A stretch of DNA of 7,660 nucleotides from Chlamydiota bacterium (GCA_023265495.1 JAHFTP010000081.1:1-7660); one strand, 5' to 3'; positions 1-6,439 are shown, counted from the stretch's first letter. The notes: generated from the sequence alone by a model not told the origin. A program made the numbers and translations.

Positions 1-902
1 CTAGTTCTCCAAAAATGAAGTTGATATGTTTCTAATTGAGCAGTATTCCAAGCTCTAATATGTTGTGCTACTAGACCTTCTAAAGCAGCACCTTCTTTTT
101 CACTTTCTACGTCGTAGAGGTTTTTAGGACGTATGGAATAGTGCACTCCCGAATCAAAAAAATAAAATTTCGTATGTGTAACAAGACTTCTCTTGGCTTT
201 TCTACGAAATACTTGCAATTGAAAAGAAAGCAGAAGATCTTCCAATATCAGGAGATAACTACCTACGGTTTTATTGGCTATTTGGCATTCTCTGGCTATG
301 TTAGAAGTATTGATGACGGATGCGTGAGAGAAACTCATCGTCTCCAGAAATCTGGCAAAATCACCCACATTTCGTACAACTCCTTCCGCTTGTACTTCTT
401 CTTTGAGATAAATACCTGCATAGGCGCGCAGAACTTCTTGCGGCAGGGGGGCGTCGAGAACAATGGGAAGCATTCCTAGTCGTAGATTTTTATGAATGTC
501 AAAAGCAGGTCCTAGCTCTGCTGCAAAAAAGGGGGGCATATATCTCAGTAGCGCCCTTCCCCCGAGGAGATTGATCCCCTCTTTTTTGAGCTTTCTGGAA
601 CTAGAGACCGTCATAATAAATTGGTATCCCTTTTTCTCTTCTATCAAGGTATGTACAACGTCGAGAATCTCCGGTACTTTCTGCACCTCGTCTATCACGA
701 TGATTTTTCGTTCAGGGTGCTCTGCTAATATTGCGCACAATCTTTCTGCACCTGCGGAAAAGAAACGAAATAATTCAGGATTTAGAAGATTTATCCAATG
801 AGCATCCGGATAGGCAGCCTTAAGCCAGGTTGTCTTTCCCGTGCCGCGTGGGCCAAAAAGAAAATAGCTTTGCTCCGGAGCTTTAAAAAATCGTTTAAGC
901 AT
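1..902 (-). CDS. AAA ATPase, AAA_14/DUF4143 family (C-terminus beyond window)
   Basis: Reading the minus strand from the ATG at 902-900 gives 300 uninterrupted codons running off the left edge, so the gene is partial. Residues 17-25 (GPRGTGKTT) are a Walker A loop and 67-73 (IIVIDEV) a Walker B strand with the catalytic D-E pair, followed by the QKVPEIL stretch typical of this family. From about residue 150 it has the winged-helix/DUF4143 pattern: YLKEEVQAEG, VRNVGDFARFLE, the IAREC segment, KFYFFDSGV. The product is expected to be a cytosolic ATPase of unclear role; relatives are often accessory genes with a nuclease-like C-terminal fold, which would begin where the sequence is cut (HFWRT). 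An AGGAG Shine-Dalgarno lies 7 nt upstream of the start. One oddity is TVSS at 98-101, where relatives as I recall them read TGSS. The family call is firm; the biological role is unknown. Confidence 0.88.
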   Translation of the reverse strand, partial: MLKRFFKAPEQSYFLFGPRGTGKTTWLKAAYPDAHWINLLNPELFRFFSAGAERLCAILAEHPERKIIVIDEVQKVPEILDVVHTLIEEKKGYQFIMTVSSSRKLKKEGINLLGGRALLRYMPPFFAAELGPAFDIHKNLRLGMLPIVLDAPLPQEVLRAYAGIYLKEEVQAEGVVRNVGDFARFLETMSFSHASVINTSNIARECQIANKTVGSYLLILEDLLLSFQLQVFRRKAKRSLVTHTKFYFFDSGVHYSIRPKNLYDVESEKEGAALEGLVAQHIRAWNTAQLETYQLHFWRT

Positions 903-909
903 GAGGCGT

Positions 910-914
910 CTCCT
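910..914 (-). promoter_or_regulatory. Shine-Dalgarno of the AAA ATPase gene
   Basis: On the minus strand AGGAG is followed by 7 nt and then the ATG at 902. This fixes the start and is one of the clearest ribosome-binding sites in the window. Confidence 0.75.
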
Positions 915-929
915 ATATATTAGATATTA

Positions 930-965
930 GCACCTATAGTGCAAAATTTAACACAAAAATTGCAC
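930..965. repeat. GTGC/GCAC half-sites upstream of the ATPase gene
   Basis: A short inverted repeat, GCAC-ctata-GTGC (930-942), is followed by a second inverted pair, GTGCAA (939-944) and TTGCAC (960-965). The three half-sites lie 28-63 bp upstream of the ATPase start, where its promoter should be. They could form an operator or weak stem-loops, or be chance in AT-rich DNA. I see no strong -35/-10 pair on the minus strand here. Confidence 0.3.
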
Positions 966-1006
966 TTGTGGTAGTAAATTTCATAACACATTGTAAATAA
1001 ATGATG

Positions 1007-1012
1007 TATAAT
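1007..1012 (+). promoter_or_regulatory. Candidate -10 box (TATAAT)
   Basis: A perfect TATAAT consensus on the plus strand in the otherwise gene-poor stretch between two minus-strand genes. No good -35 lies 16-18 bp upstream (nearest is an ATAACA-like hexamer around 983-988). Transcription would start near 1018-1020 and enter the small disrupted reading frame and then run antisense to the glycerophosphotransferase gene. Confidence 0.3.
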
Positions 1013-1013
1013 C

Positions 1014-1210
1014 ATGTTTTTTCAACTTCCTAGGGGGGCTCGCATTTCACGGGAAGAATTGGGGGATCGGATCATTGCCTTTGTTTGTTTCTTATACTGG
1101 GCTTAGCTTTTCTTTTTGAGGTCTTTATCGGAACGCAAACACGTTTGATTGCCAGTTCTGGACGAGATCATTACTTCGGGAATTGGCTGGATTCTAAGAA
1201 ATTGCAGTAA
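1014..1210 (+). pseudogene. Possible small membrane protein gene with a frameshift
   Basis: From ATG 1014 the plus strand encodes about 30 codons (start MFFQLPRGARISREELGDR) before a TAG at 1104-1106. A second frame, open from 1034 to the TAA at 1208-1210, continues with hydrophobic FLILGLAFLFEVFIG and then a polar tail ending GNWLDSKKLQ. Joined by a -1 shift around the TTTGTTTGTTTCTT stretch (1080-1093), the two give about 65 residues with one membrane segment. The 3' end overlaps the convergent gene's stop by 17 nt. It could be a real gene with a sequencing error, a decayed gene, or chance; there is no clear Shine-Dalgarno. I do not recognise the family. Confidence 0.25.
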
Positions 1211-2249
1211 TGATATTTTGTATTTTTTTGAGGCTTGTTTCTTTTCCAAAGGCATATTGGTAGATCTCCTTTCTTTTGGAAGATAGGGAGAGCGCATTTT
1301 CTTCTGCAGTTGTATCAATGAAATCTAAAAGGGCATCCATCTTATCCGGAGGGATGGCTATTCCGCATGGGTGTAGAAGAGACCTTTTTTCATGAGAAGG
1401 CGCTCCATGGAAAAAATACATGGGCTTATTAAAGGCTAAAAAGTCATACCCTATCGATGAGTAGTCCCCTAGGTAGATATCAGTGAGGGCAAGGAGTGGA
1501 TAGATCGCAGGGAACTCTCTAATGAAGAGGACATTTTTGTGGGTGTGTTCATATTTAGCGATAATTGCATACGTATGTGCAGGATGGAATTCTTCTAGGA
1601 AGGGGTGGAGTTTGATCAGAAGGTTATAGGTAGGTGATAATTGCTCTATAATAGTCTCGCATGCATTAAAAAAGGATGTGGGATTTTCCCCATCTTTCCA
1701 CGTTGGAGCGTAGAGGATCGTCTTTTTATGTGGATCGAGGTGTATGCCTATTTGCTCTTTAGCGAGTCTGTCATAAAAGGCTTGGTATTTTCTGTAGTAG
1801 GGCAATCGATAATTGCCTGTAGGTATAAGGTGGTCTATCTGCTCAAAGGCCCCCGTTTCTTTGAGAAGGTCGATCATATGCGCGCCATAGACTAAAGAGA
1901 CATCTTGTCCCGCATGCTTTTTTAAGGAAAAGCCCTTATCGGAGTTTCCATGGGGACAGAAAACAAAACGCATATTTTTTTGATAAAGAAGTTGCAAAAG
2001 GGATTTAAGCTCCGTCTGCCAGAATTTGCCGCTTTCAAAGAGAGTGTCGAAATGGCTAGAGAGAAAATCCAAAGTGAGATCTTGCAGATGCATATAAACG
2101 ACAGGAAGGCTGGGGTAGAAATGCCTTGCTGCTGCGTAGGTTTTTTCTTCTGTGACAATCAGCGGTATTTGGCTGATGTCGCAGAGGACGCCAAGGTGAT
2201 CTAAGTAGGTATCAGGTCCGGTGAGTATAGCAACAGATTTGCGTGTCAT
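1194..2249 (-). CDS. CDP-glycerol glycerophosphotransferase-family protein (paralog B)
   Basis: This 351-residue cytosolic protein has no signal peptide or membrane segment. It carries the motif series of the Glyphos_transf/TagB-TagF family (GT-B fold): HGNSDKG at 100-106, TGNYR at 144-148, YAPTWKD at 180-186, KLHP at 213-216 and TDIYLGDYSSIGYDF around 256-270, followed by KPMYFF. In TagF-type enzymes the HG and HP histidines and the D-SS segment lie at the active site and bind CDP-glycerol, so transfer of glycerol-phosphate or a similar group to a glycan or lipid is expected; substrate and acceptor are not deducible. It is downstream of a 375-aa paralog with 21 nt between, presumably co-transcribed. 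The start has no Shine-Dalgarno; a palindrome sits there instead. It lacks the long N-terminal region of Gram-positive TagF polymerases, which fits a single-domain transferase. Confidence 0.85.
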   Translation of the reverse strand: MTRKSVAILTGPDTYLDHLGVLCDISQIPLIVTEEKTYAAARHFYPSLPVVYMHLQDLTLDFLSSHFDTLFESGKFWQTELKSLLQLLYQKNMRFVFCPHGNSDKGFSLKKHAGQDVSLVYGAHMIDLLKETGAFEQIDHLIPTGNYRLPYYRKYQAFYDRLAKEQIGIHLDPHKKTILYAPTWKDGENPTSFFNACETIIEQLSPTYNLLIKLHPFLEEFHPAHTYAIIAKYEHTHKNVLFIREFPAIYPLLALTDIYLGDYSSIGYDFLAFNKPMYFFHGAPSHEKRSLLHPCGIAIPPDKMDALLDFIDTTAEENALSLSSKRKEIYQYAFGKETSLKKIQNIITAIS

Positions 2250-2253
2250 AGAG

Positions 2254-2268
2254 GTAAAGCAGCTTTAC
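2254..2268. repeat. Perfect 15-bp odd palindrome between the two paralogs
   Basis: GTAAAGC-A-GCTTTAC occupies most of the 21-nt spacer between the stop of the 375-aa gene and the ATG of the 351-aa gene. Next to it, toward the upstream gene, is a run of seven T on the minus strand, but that run is 5' of the hairpin and inside the coding end, so it is not a normal intrinsic terminator. It occupies the place where the Shine-Dalgarno would be and could modulate translation of the downstream paralog or be a protein site. Confidence 0.5.
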
Positions 2269-2270
2269 AG

Positions 2271-3398
2271 TTAAAAAAAGTTGAGATCATCCTCAGGGAA
2301 ACAGTTGTACGAGTCTTCTATTTCTTTTTTGAGCAAAGAAGAATCCTTTTCTGTCCCGAAAGTGTACGTGTAGACTTCTTTTCTAAAGTCGGAGAAAAGA
2401 GATCGATCTTGCTCATAGTGAGTGAGGAGCATGTTATAGAAGTTTGCATACTCTTCCCTTTGTAAAAATCTTCCACAGCGAAATAAATAGAGGCCTTTAT
2501 CTACCTGAGGATTTTTTCCATTTTGATTAAAAAAATAGAGAGGCTTATCAAAACTTAGAAAATCATAGCCGATGGAAGACATATCCCCCACATAGATGTC
2601 GACCAGGTCTAAAATTGGATATATAGGGGGGAAATCGGTAAGGAATAGGACTCGATCTTGCTCTTCATATTTCCAAAGCAGGGATTGTACTTTATAAGAA
2701 TTACCGAGCAATAAGTTAGGGTGTATTTTTATAATGAGCTGGAACGTGCTTGGTAAATTTTTTATGAGCAGCTCTGTCGCATCAAAAAAGGAGCTTGAGC
2801 TCTCATAGTCTTGCCAGGTAGGAGCATACAAAATGGTCTTTGCACCGCCCACCAGCTTTTTTTTACTGTGCTTTTGTAAGAGCTCTTTAAAGAAGAGAAA
2901 GTGTTTTTTGTAGAACGGGAGTCTTATATTGCCCATTTCGATGGGGCGTATGAGCTGGCGAAAAGCGTCTTTTTCTTTAAGGAAATCGATCATTTTTCCC
3001 CCATAGACTAGAGCAACTTTTTCTTTGCGCAGTGCTTCCATATAGTAGGTGGTATGTCCCTTATCGGAATTGCCGTGAGGGCACCAGATGGTATGGAGCC
3101 GTTTACCGTGTAGCTTTTGAGAGAAGAAAAAAATCTCATCAAAGAGATCTCTTGGCATGCAGGAGAAGATAACAGAAAAATTTTGGACGAGGTGGTGTCC
3201 TATCTCGTTAGCATTTTTATATCTAATATCGAAGGCGGGATAAAAGTTTTTGCAGCTATGCAAAATATCTTCATCTGTCACAAATAAAGGGATATCAAGA
3301 AGAAAACATAGAGGAACCAGATGATCTATATGGTGAGCTTCCGGTCCATAGATCAGTGCTGCCGCCTTAGTCTTTTTGTCTGTATGTGATGTTTCCAT
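2271..3398 (-). CDS. CDP-glycerol glycerophosphotransferase-family protein (paralog A)
   Basis: This 375-residue protein is clearly homologous to the 351-residue product downstream along its whole length. Shared landmarks, in order: HGNSDKG at 108-114, VYGGKMIDFLKE at 131-142, GNIRLPFYKK at 156-165, YAPTWQD at 191-197, KIHP at 224-227, VDIYVGDMSSIGYDF at 266-280 and KPLYFF at 285-290. This is the TagB/TagF-type family; the predicted reaction is transfer of glycerol-phosphate or a related alditol-phosphate from a CDP donor. No membrane segment is visible, so it probably acts at the inner face of the membrane. Compared with paralog B it has a longer N-terminus and a longer acidic tail (EDSYNCFPEDDLNFF). 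Only 7 nt separate it from the stop of the FlgN-like gene, and the only purine-rich element (GAGG) is 2 nt from the ATG, so translational coupling is likely. Confidence 0.85.
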   Translation of the reverse strand: METSHTDKKTKAAALIYGPEAHHIDHLVPLCFLLDIPLFVTDEDILHSCKNFYPAFDIRYKNANEIGHHLVQNFSVIFSCMPRDLFDEIFFFSQKLHGKRLHTIWCPHGNSDKGHTTYYMEALRKEKVALVYGGKMIDFLKEKDAFRQLIRPIEMGNIRLPFYKKHFLFFKELLQKHSKKKLVGGAKTILYAPTWQDYESSSSFFDATELLIKNLPSTFQLIIKIHPNLLLGNSYKVQSLLWKYEEQDRVLFLTDFPPIYPILDLVDIYVGDMSSIGYDFLSFDKPLYFFNQNGKNPQVDKGLYLFRCGRFLQREEYANFYNMLLTHYEQDRSLFSDFRKEVYTYTFGTEKDSSLLKKEIEDSYNCFPEDDLNFF

Positions 3399-3405
3399 AA
3401 CCTCA

Positions 3406-3897
3406 TTATGGATGCTTCAAGGGGAAAGTCGCAACAATAGCTTTTTGTTTTTTCTCCTTTTGTTCATAGGGAGCTTCTAAAGAAGGATGGCCCATCGGCA
3501 TTTTTTGACTTTTTTCAAAAAGAGATTGATTCCTGGATTGTTGCATATTGATTTTGTCTACCAAAGCCATGATTTGGTCTAGAAGATAGCCTATTTCACA
3601 GAGGATCTCTTCCCAGATAGGCAAAGCTCTCTTTTGCACCTGATTTTCCTCTGTTTTTTCGCTAGGAAGGTGGAAATGTGTTGTGTTCAAGGATTTAGCT
3701 CTTGCCTGTCTCAGCTCGCTGAGCTTTTGCACCAAGATGAATCTATCTTGCATCACTTGGTTCCACCCATGCTGATCTTGCCGGCTAAGGACGTATTCTT
3801 CCTCATGCATATTGGCGAGAACTTCCCGCATGAGGCTGATCTCCTTTTCCATAGAGGTCTTTAGCTCATGGGGAACTTTTTCTACATCGGCTTTCAT
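3406..3897 (-). CDS. FlgN-like coiled-coil protein, possible secretion chaperone
   Basis: The chosen start (ATG 3897-3895, MKADVEK) has a strong AAGGAGG Shine-Dalgarno about 7 nt upstream; an ATG 16 codons further up (3945) has none. The product has 163 residues. Residues 10-70 are a Glu/Leu-rich amphipathic helix (EKEISLMREVLANMHEEE, then WNQVMQDRFILVQKLSELR), followed by a polar linker and a second helix near 95-130 ending KINMQQSRNQSLFEKS. Two long helices with a Glu-rich first half and an N-rich turn late in the second resemble FlgN/type III secretion export chaperones. That match is by pattern only; a generic coiled-coil protein is possible. The tail is Lys/Pro-rich. It is the first gene of the minus-strand cluster and lies 7 nt upstream of paralog A. 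Confidence 0.6.
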   Translation of the reverse strand: MKADVEKVPHELKTSMEKEISLMREVLANMHEEEYVLSRQDQHGWNQVMQDRFILVQKLSELRQARAKSLNTTHFHLPSEKTEENQVQKRALPIWEEILCEIGYLLDQIMALVDKINMQQSRNQSLFEKSQKMPMGHPSLEAPYEQKEKKQKAIVATFPLKHP

Positions 3898-3899
3898 AG

Positions 3900-3906
3900 G
3901 ATTTCC
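3900..3906 (-). promoter_or_regulatory. Shine-Dalgarno deciding the start of the FlgN-like gene
   Basis: On the minus strand an AGGAGGAAATCCT leader precedes the ATG at 3897. The strength of this site supports the 163-residue product over a 179-residue version starting at 3945. Confidence 0.75.
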
Positions 3907-3918
3907 TCCTTTTGGTAC

Positions 3919-3945
3919 ACAGTATTCATGCAAAAGGTGTGCCAA
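3919..3945 (-). promoter_or_regulatory. Candidate promoter of the FlgN-like/glycerophosphotransferase cluster
   Basis: On the minus strand TTGGCA (3945-3940) and TACTGT (3924-3919) are separated by 15 bp, a little short for a sigma70-type promoter. It is the best pair I can see upstream of the FlgN-like start. Confidence 0.3.
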
Positions 3946-3980
3946 CAGCTGTATCTGCCTAAAGACAAAAGCTTTTGCAT
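3928..3980. repeat. 9-bp inverted repeat in the divergent promoter region
   Basis: ATGCAAAAG (3928-3936) and CTTTTGCAT (3972-3980) are exact reverse complements, 35 bp apart. The right arm also overlaps a perfect 12-bp palindrome, CAAAAGCTTTTG (3966-3977). The arms overlap the candidate -35 of mutY and the candidate spacer region of the divergent promoter, a typical location for a shared operator. Confidence 0.45.
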
Positions 3981-4002
3981 TTTTCTATGGATGCCGTATC
4001 CT
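3975..4002 (+). promoter_or_regulatory. Candidate mutY promoter
   Basis: TTGCAT (3975-3980) and TATCCT (3997-4002) are separated by 16 bp, about 28 bp upstream of the mutY ATG. It would drive mutY and the overlapping GT4 gene. Confidence 0.4.
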
Positions 4003-4030
4003 ATCCATTACTTGTACATAGGGGAAAAAA

Positions 4031-5068
4031 ATGCCGCAGCCTTTAGGCAAAAAGATCATAGATTGGTTTTTGGCTGAAAAAAGAAAACTTCCTTGGAGAG
4101 AGGATCCTACTCCTTACAGGGTATGGATCTCTGAGGTCATGCTCCAGCAGACGAGAGCGTCGGTAGTGGTAGACTATTTCCGTCGGTGGATGAAAAAATT
4201 TCCGACTATTGAAGCGCTCGCTATGGCAAAAGCAGAGGATGTGATGAAAGCCTGGGAAGGACTTGGGTACTATAATAGAGCCAGGAACCTCCACCTTGCC
4301 GCCAAAGTCTTCCATCATCAGTATGGTGGCCAGATACCGGATTCCTACGAAAAGCTCTTACAGGTTAAGGGATTTGGGCCCTATACAGCAGCGGCGGTGA
4401 TGAGTTTTGCCTTTCACCAAAAGGCGGCAGCTGTCGATGCTAACGTGGCAAGGGTGGTAAGTCGTTTTTTCCTTGTCGAAGAAGATATAGGTAAGCCTGC
4501 TGTCCAAAAGAAGTTAAGGGAGCTAACGGAGCGGCTGCTCCCCGATGAAGACCCCTGGATTGTCATGGAAGCACTTATTGAGCTTGGAGCTACCCTGTGC
4601 GGCAAAACAGCTCAATGTACTAGGTGCCCTCTGCAAGATGGATGCCAGGCCTTTCAAAATGAGAAAGTAGATCAGATTCCCTTCAAAAAGAAGAAAAAAC
4701 AAACGCAGTATATTTTTCAACATGTTGTGATTCTTATAGCTAATGAGTATGTCTTAGTGGAGCAAATGGAAGAGGGCAAGGTTCTTGGCGGGTTATTTCA
4801 ATTTCCTTCTTTTGATGGACAGCTAGAGCAAGAGGAGTACATAAAAAATCATTTTGCAGCAGATGCTCTCTGGCATAAAGATCTTTCTAAAGTGCATTGT
4901 AGCTACACCTACTTCCAAGTGGAGCTGCAGCCGAGCATTTGGCTTTTGGACTATCCCATAGAAATTACTGGTTATCATTGGAAAAAAAGGGCTGCATTGG
5001 AAGAGCTCCCTTTTTCCTCAGGGCATAAAAGGATCCTTGGCTTGTTAAATAAGGAAATTTTGACATGA
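4031..5068 (+). CDS. mutY: A/G-specific adenine DNA glycosylase MutY
   Basis: This 345-residue protein has the usual length and order for MutY, which removes adenine mispaired with 8-oxoguanine or G in base-excision repair. Residues 32-42 (WISEVMLQQTR) contain the catalytic Glu35; GLGYYNRARNLH at 78-88 has the Tyr pair of the family; a helix-hairpin-helix lies at about 109-120 (LLQVKGFGPYTA); VDANVARV at 135-142 has the catalytic Asp136. Cys190, 196, 199 and 205 are the [4Fe-4S] ligands. The spacing is C-x5-C-x2-C-x5-C, one residue shorter in the first gap than the x6 of the E. coli enzymes. From about 228 to the end is the NUDIX-like 8-oxoG recognition domain, with GGLFQFPSFD at 253-262. A GGGG-containing leader 6 nt upstream serves as ribosome-binding site. 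The stop overlaps the next start (ATGA). Confidence 0.96.
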   Translation: MPQPLGKKIIDWFLAEKRKLPWREDPTPYRVWISEVMLQQTRASVVVDYFRRWMKKFPTIEALAMAKAEDVMKAWEGLGYYNRARNLHLAAKVFHHQYGGQIPDSYEKLLQVKGFGPYTAAAVMSFAFHQKAAAVDANVARVVSRFFLVEEDIGKPAVQKKLRELTERLLPDEDPWIVMEALIELGATLCGKTAQCTRCPLQDGCQAFQNEKVDQIPFKKKKKQTQYIFQHVVILIANEYVLVEQMEEGKVLGGLFQFPSFDGQLEQEEYIKNHFAADALWHKDLSKVHCSYTYFQVELQPSIWLLDYPIEITGYHWKKRAALEELPFSSGHKRILGLLNKEILT

Positions 5069-6153
5069 ATATCTTACATACAGAGAGCTCTAACGGCTGG
5101 GGTGGACAAGAGATACGCATTTTACGAGAAGCGGAAGGCCTGCGAGAGCGAGGATTTACTGTCATAATGGCAGTGGTTACAGGGGGAGGGCTTGTCGCTA
5201 AAGCCAGGGAAAAGGGGTTTGTTGTCTATGAGATCCCCTTTTATAGGAAGAGGTCGCTACAAGCGCTATTTTCTCTTATAAAAATCATAAAAAAACATCA
5301 GATCGATATCGTGAATACACATTCTTCCTTAGATGCATGGCTAGGAGGGATCGCCGCGCGCCTCTCAGCTAAAAAAATTGTCAGAACAAGGCATCTTTCT
5401 ACCCATATCAAGAAGGGATTCAATAGCGTGTGTTTGTATAAATACTTAGCAGACTATGTGGTGACTACCTCATCGAGCATTATTCCTATGATCTCCTCCC
5501 AAGCTAGGATCTCTTTGGATAGAATACGGTGTATAGCGACAGGTGTTAGCCCATCGGCTCTGCAAGTGAATCCGGCAGAAGTAAAACAGTTTAGAAAAAA
5601 CCAACTACAAAACGAGGAGCAGATTCTTGTGGGGACGGCTTGTTTTGTGAGGTCGTGGAAAGGAATCCAAGACCTTATGGCTGCCGCTAAGATTGTGAAA
5701 AGCCAAGATAGCAGAGTGCGCTTTGTGATCGTCGGTGGTGGCTATTTCCAAGATTATAAAGGGATGGCAAAAGATTTTGGCGTAGACGATATTTTGTGTT
5801 TTACAGGGCACCTAGAAAATCCCTACCCGGCGATAGCCTCCTTTGATATCTTTACGCTTCTGAGTACAGCGAATGAAGGGATTTCTCAAGCTAGTCTACA
5901 AGCCGGCTTTTTAGCAAAGCCCATGATCACCACCTCTATCGGCGGCTTACCCGAGGTTTGTATAGATGGTTTTACAGGAATTGTTGTCCCTCCCCGATCC
6001 CCTGAGAAAGTAGCTGAAGCTATCCTCTTGCTTGCGCAGGATCCCTCTTTACGAAAGTACTTTGGAGAGAATGCAAAGAAACTGGTTTTAGAGCGCTTTA
6101 CATTGATGCATACGTTAGATAGCATGCAGGAGGTCTATAGGATTTTTCTATAA
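5065..6153 (+). CDS. GT4-type glycosyltransferase (group 1)
   Basis: This 362-residue protein has a GT-B fold signature. The N-terminal Rossmann half begins MNILHTESSNGWGGQE, with the glycine loop that contacts the sugar nucleotide, and includes IVNTHSSLDAWLGGIAAR at 82-99. The C-terminal half has FVRSWKG at 194-200 (the R...K pair that binds the diphosphate), VGGGYFQD at 223-230, FTGHLENPYPAIASFDIF and STANEGISQASLQAG at 267-281, then IGGLPE at 292-297. In the usual E-x7-E motif the first Glu is E271 but the second position is Gln279. No membrane segment is seen. Expected role: transfer of a hexose or similar sugar from a nucleotide donor to a lipid-linked or surface glycan; donor and acceptor are unknown. 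It overlaps mutY by 4 nt, so it should be translationally coupled to it. Confidence 0.88.
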   Translation: MNILHTESSNGWGGQEIRILREAEGLRERGFTVIMAVVTGGGLVAKAREKGFVVYEIPFYRKRSLQALFSLIKIIKKHQIDIVNTHSSLDAWLGGIAARLSAKKIVRTRHLSTHIKKGFNSVCLYKYLADYVVTTSSSIIPMISSQARISLDRIRCIATGVSPSALQVNPAEVKQFRKNQLQNEEQILVGTACFVRSWKGIQDLMAAAKIVKSQDSRVRFVIVGGGYFQDYKGMAKDFGVDDILCFTGHLENPYPAIASFDIFTLLSTANEGISQASLQAGFLAKPMITTSIGGLPEVCIDGFTGIVVPPRSPEKVAEAILLLAQDPSLRKYFGENAKKLVLERFTLMHTLDSMQEVYRIFL

Positions 6154-6400
6154 AGGCAATTTCTGGTCTTACAAGTTAGGAATGGTCCGGGAGGCTGAAA
6201 ACCCCTTTCCATTAAAGTCTCATGGCAGGTCCTCAAAAAAGTCTCTTCAGGCTGGGGGGAAACAGAGGAATTTCGTTGGATGACAGGATTCTTAAGATGC
6301 TATAAATTAGTTGTTTTAGATGGGCCATTTTTTGTCCGGTACAGAGAGGCTCTGATTTAAATTTCTGGTTTCCAAACTTTCAGTTCTTTAGTTTATTTAA
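6154..6400. other. Gene-free stretch with short overlapping open frames
   Basis: No intact gene is seen. One plus-strand frame is open from 6199 to the TAA at 6358-6360 without a start codon in its early part; it reads protein-like near the end (EEFRWMTGFLRCYKLVVLDG, then PFFVRYREALI). A second frame starts at ATG 6182 and ends at 6283 (33 codons), and a third at ATG 6222 runs 27 codons. None has a Shine-Dalgarno. This fits a decayed gene or transposase fragment, but I do not recognise the family. A 5-bp hairpin, CAGAG-agg-CTCTG, lies at 6342-6354 without a following T-run, so I do not call a terminator. Confidence 0.35.
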
Positions 6401-6401
6401 A

Positions 6402-6439
6402 ATTGTTAAAAATTATTATATTTTTTTAATCTTAACAAT
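6402..6439. repeat. 8-bp inverted repeat overlapping the repeat-protein promoter
   Basis: ATTGTTAA (6402-6409) and TTAACAAT (6432-6439) are exact reverse complements with 22 bp between. The right arm contains the proposed -35. A third related half-site, TGTTAA (6464-6469), lies just past the -10. The arrangement suits a regulator site, although the surrounding DNA is very AT-rich and chance is possible. Confidence 0.4.

Noticed and set aside
141..801. Plus-strand open frames of 112 and 101 codons
   Set aside because: They are antisense to the continuous AAA ATPase frame that has Walker motifs and a ribosome-binding site.
1136..1147. CAAAC-ac-GTTTG as a terminator after the glycerophosphotransferase gene
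   Set aside because: The loop is only 2 nt, the stem is short, and there is no T-run on the minus strand directly after it.
3898..3945. 16-codon N-terminal extension of the FlgN-like protein
   Set aside because: The upstream ATG lacks a ribosome-binding site, whereas the internal ATG at 3897 has a strong AGGAGG.
6342..6354. Hairpin CAGAG-agg-CTCTG as terminator of the mutY-GT4 transcript
   Set aside because: The stem is only 5 bp, about 190 bp past the stop, and no T-run follows.
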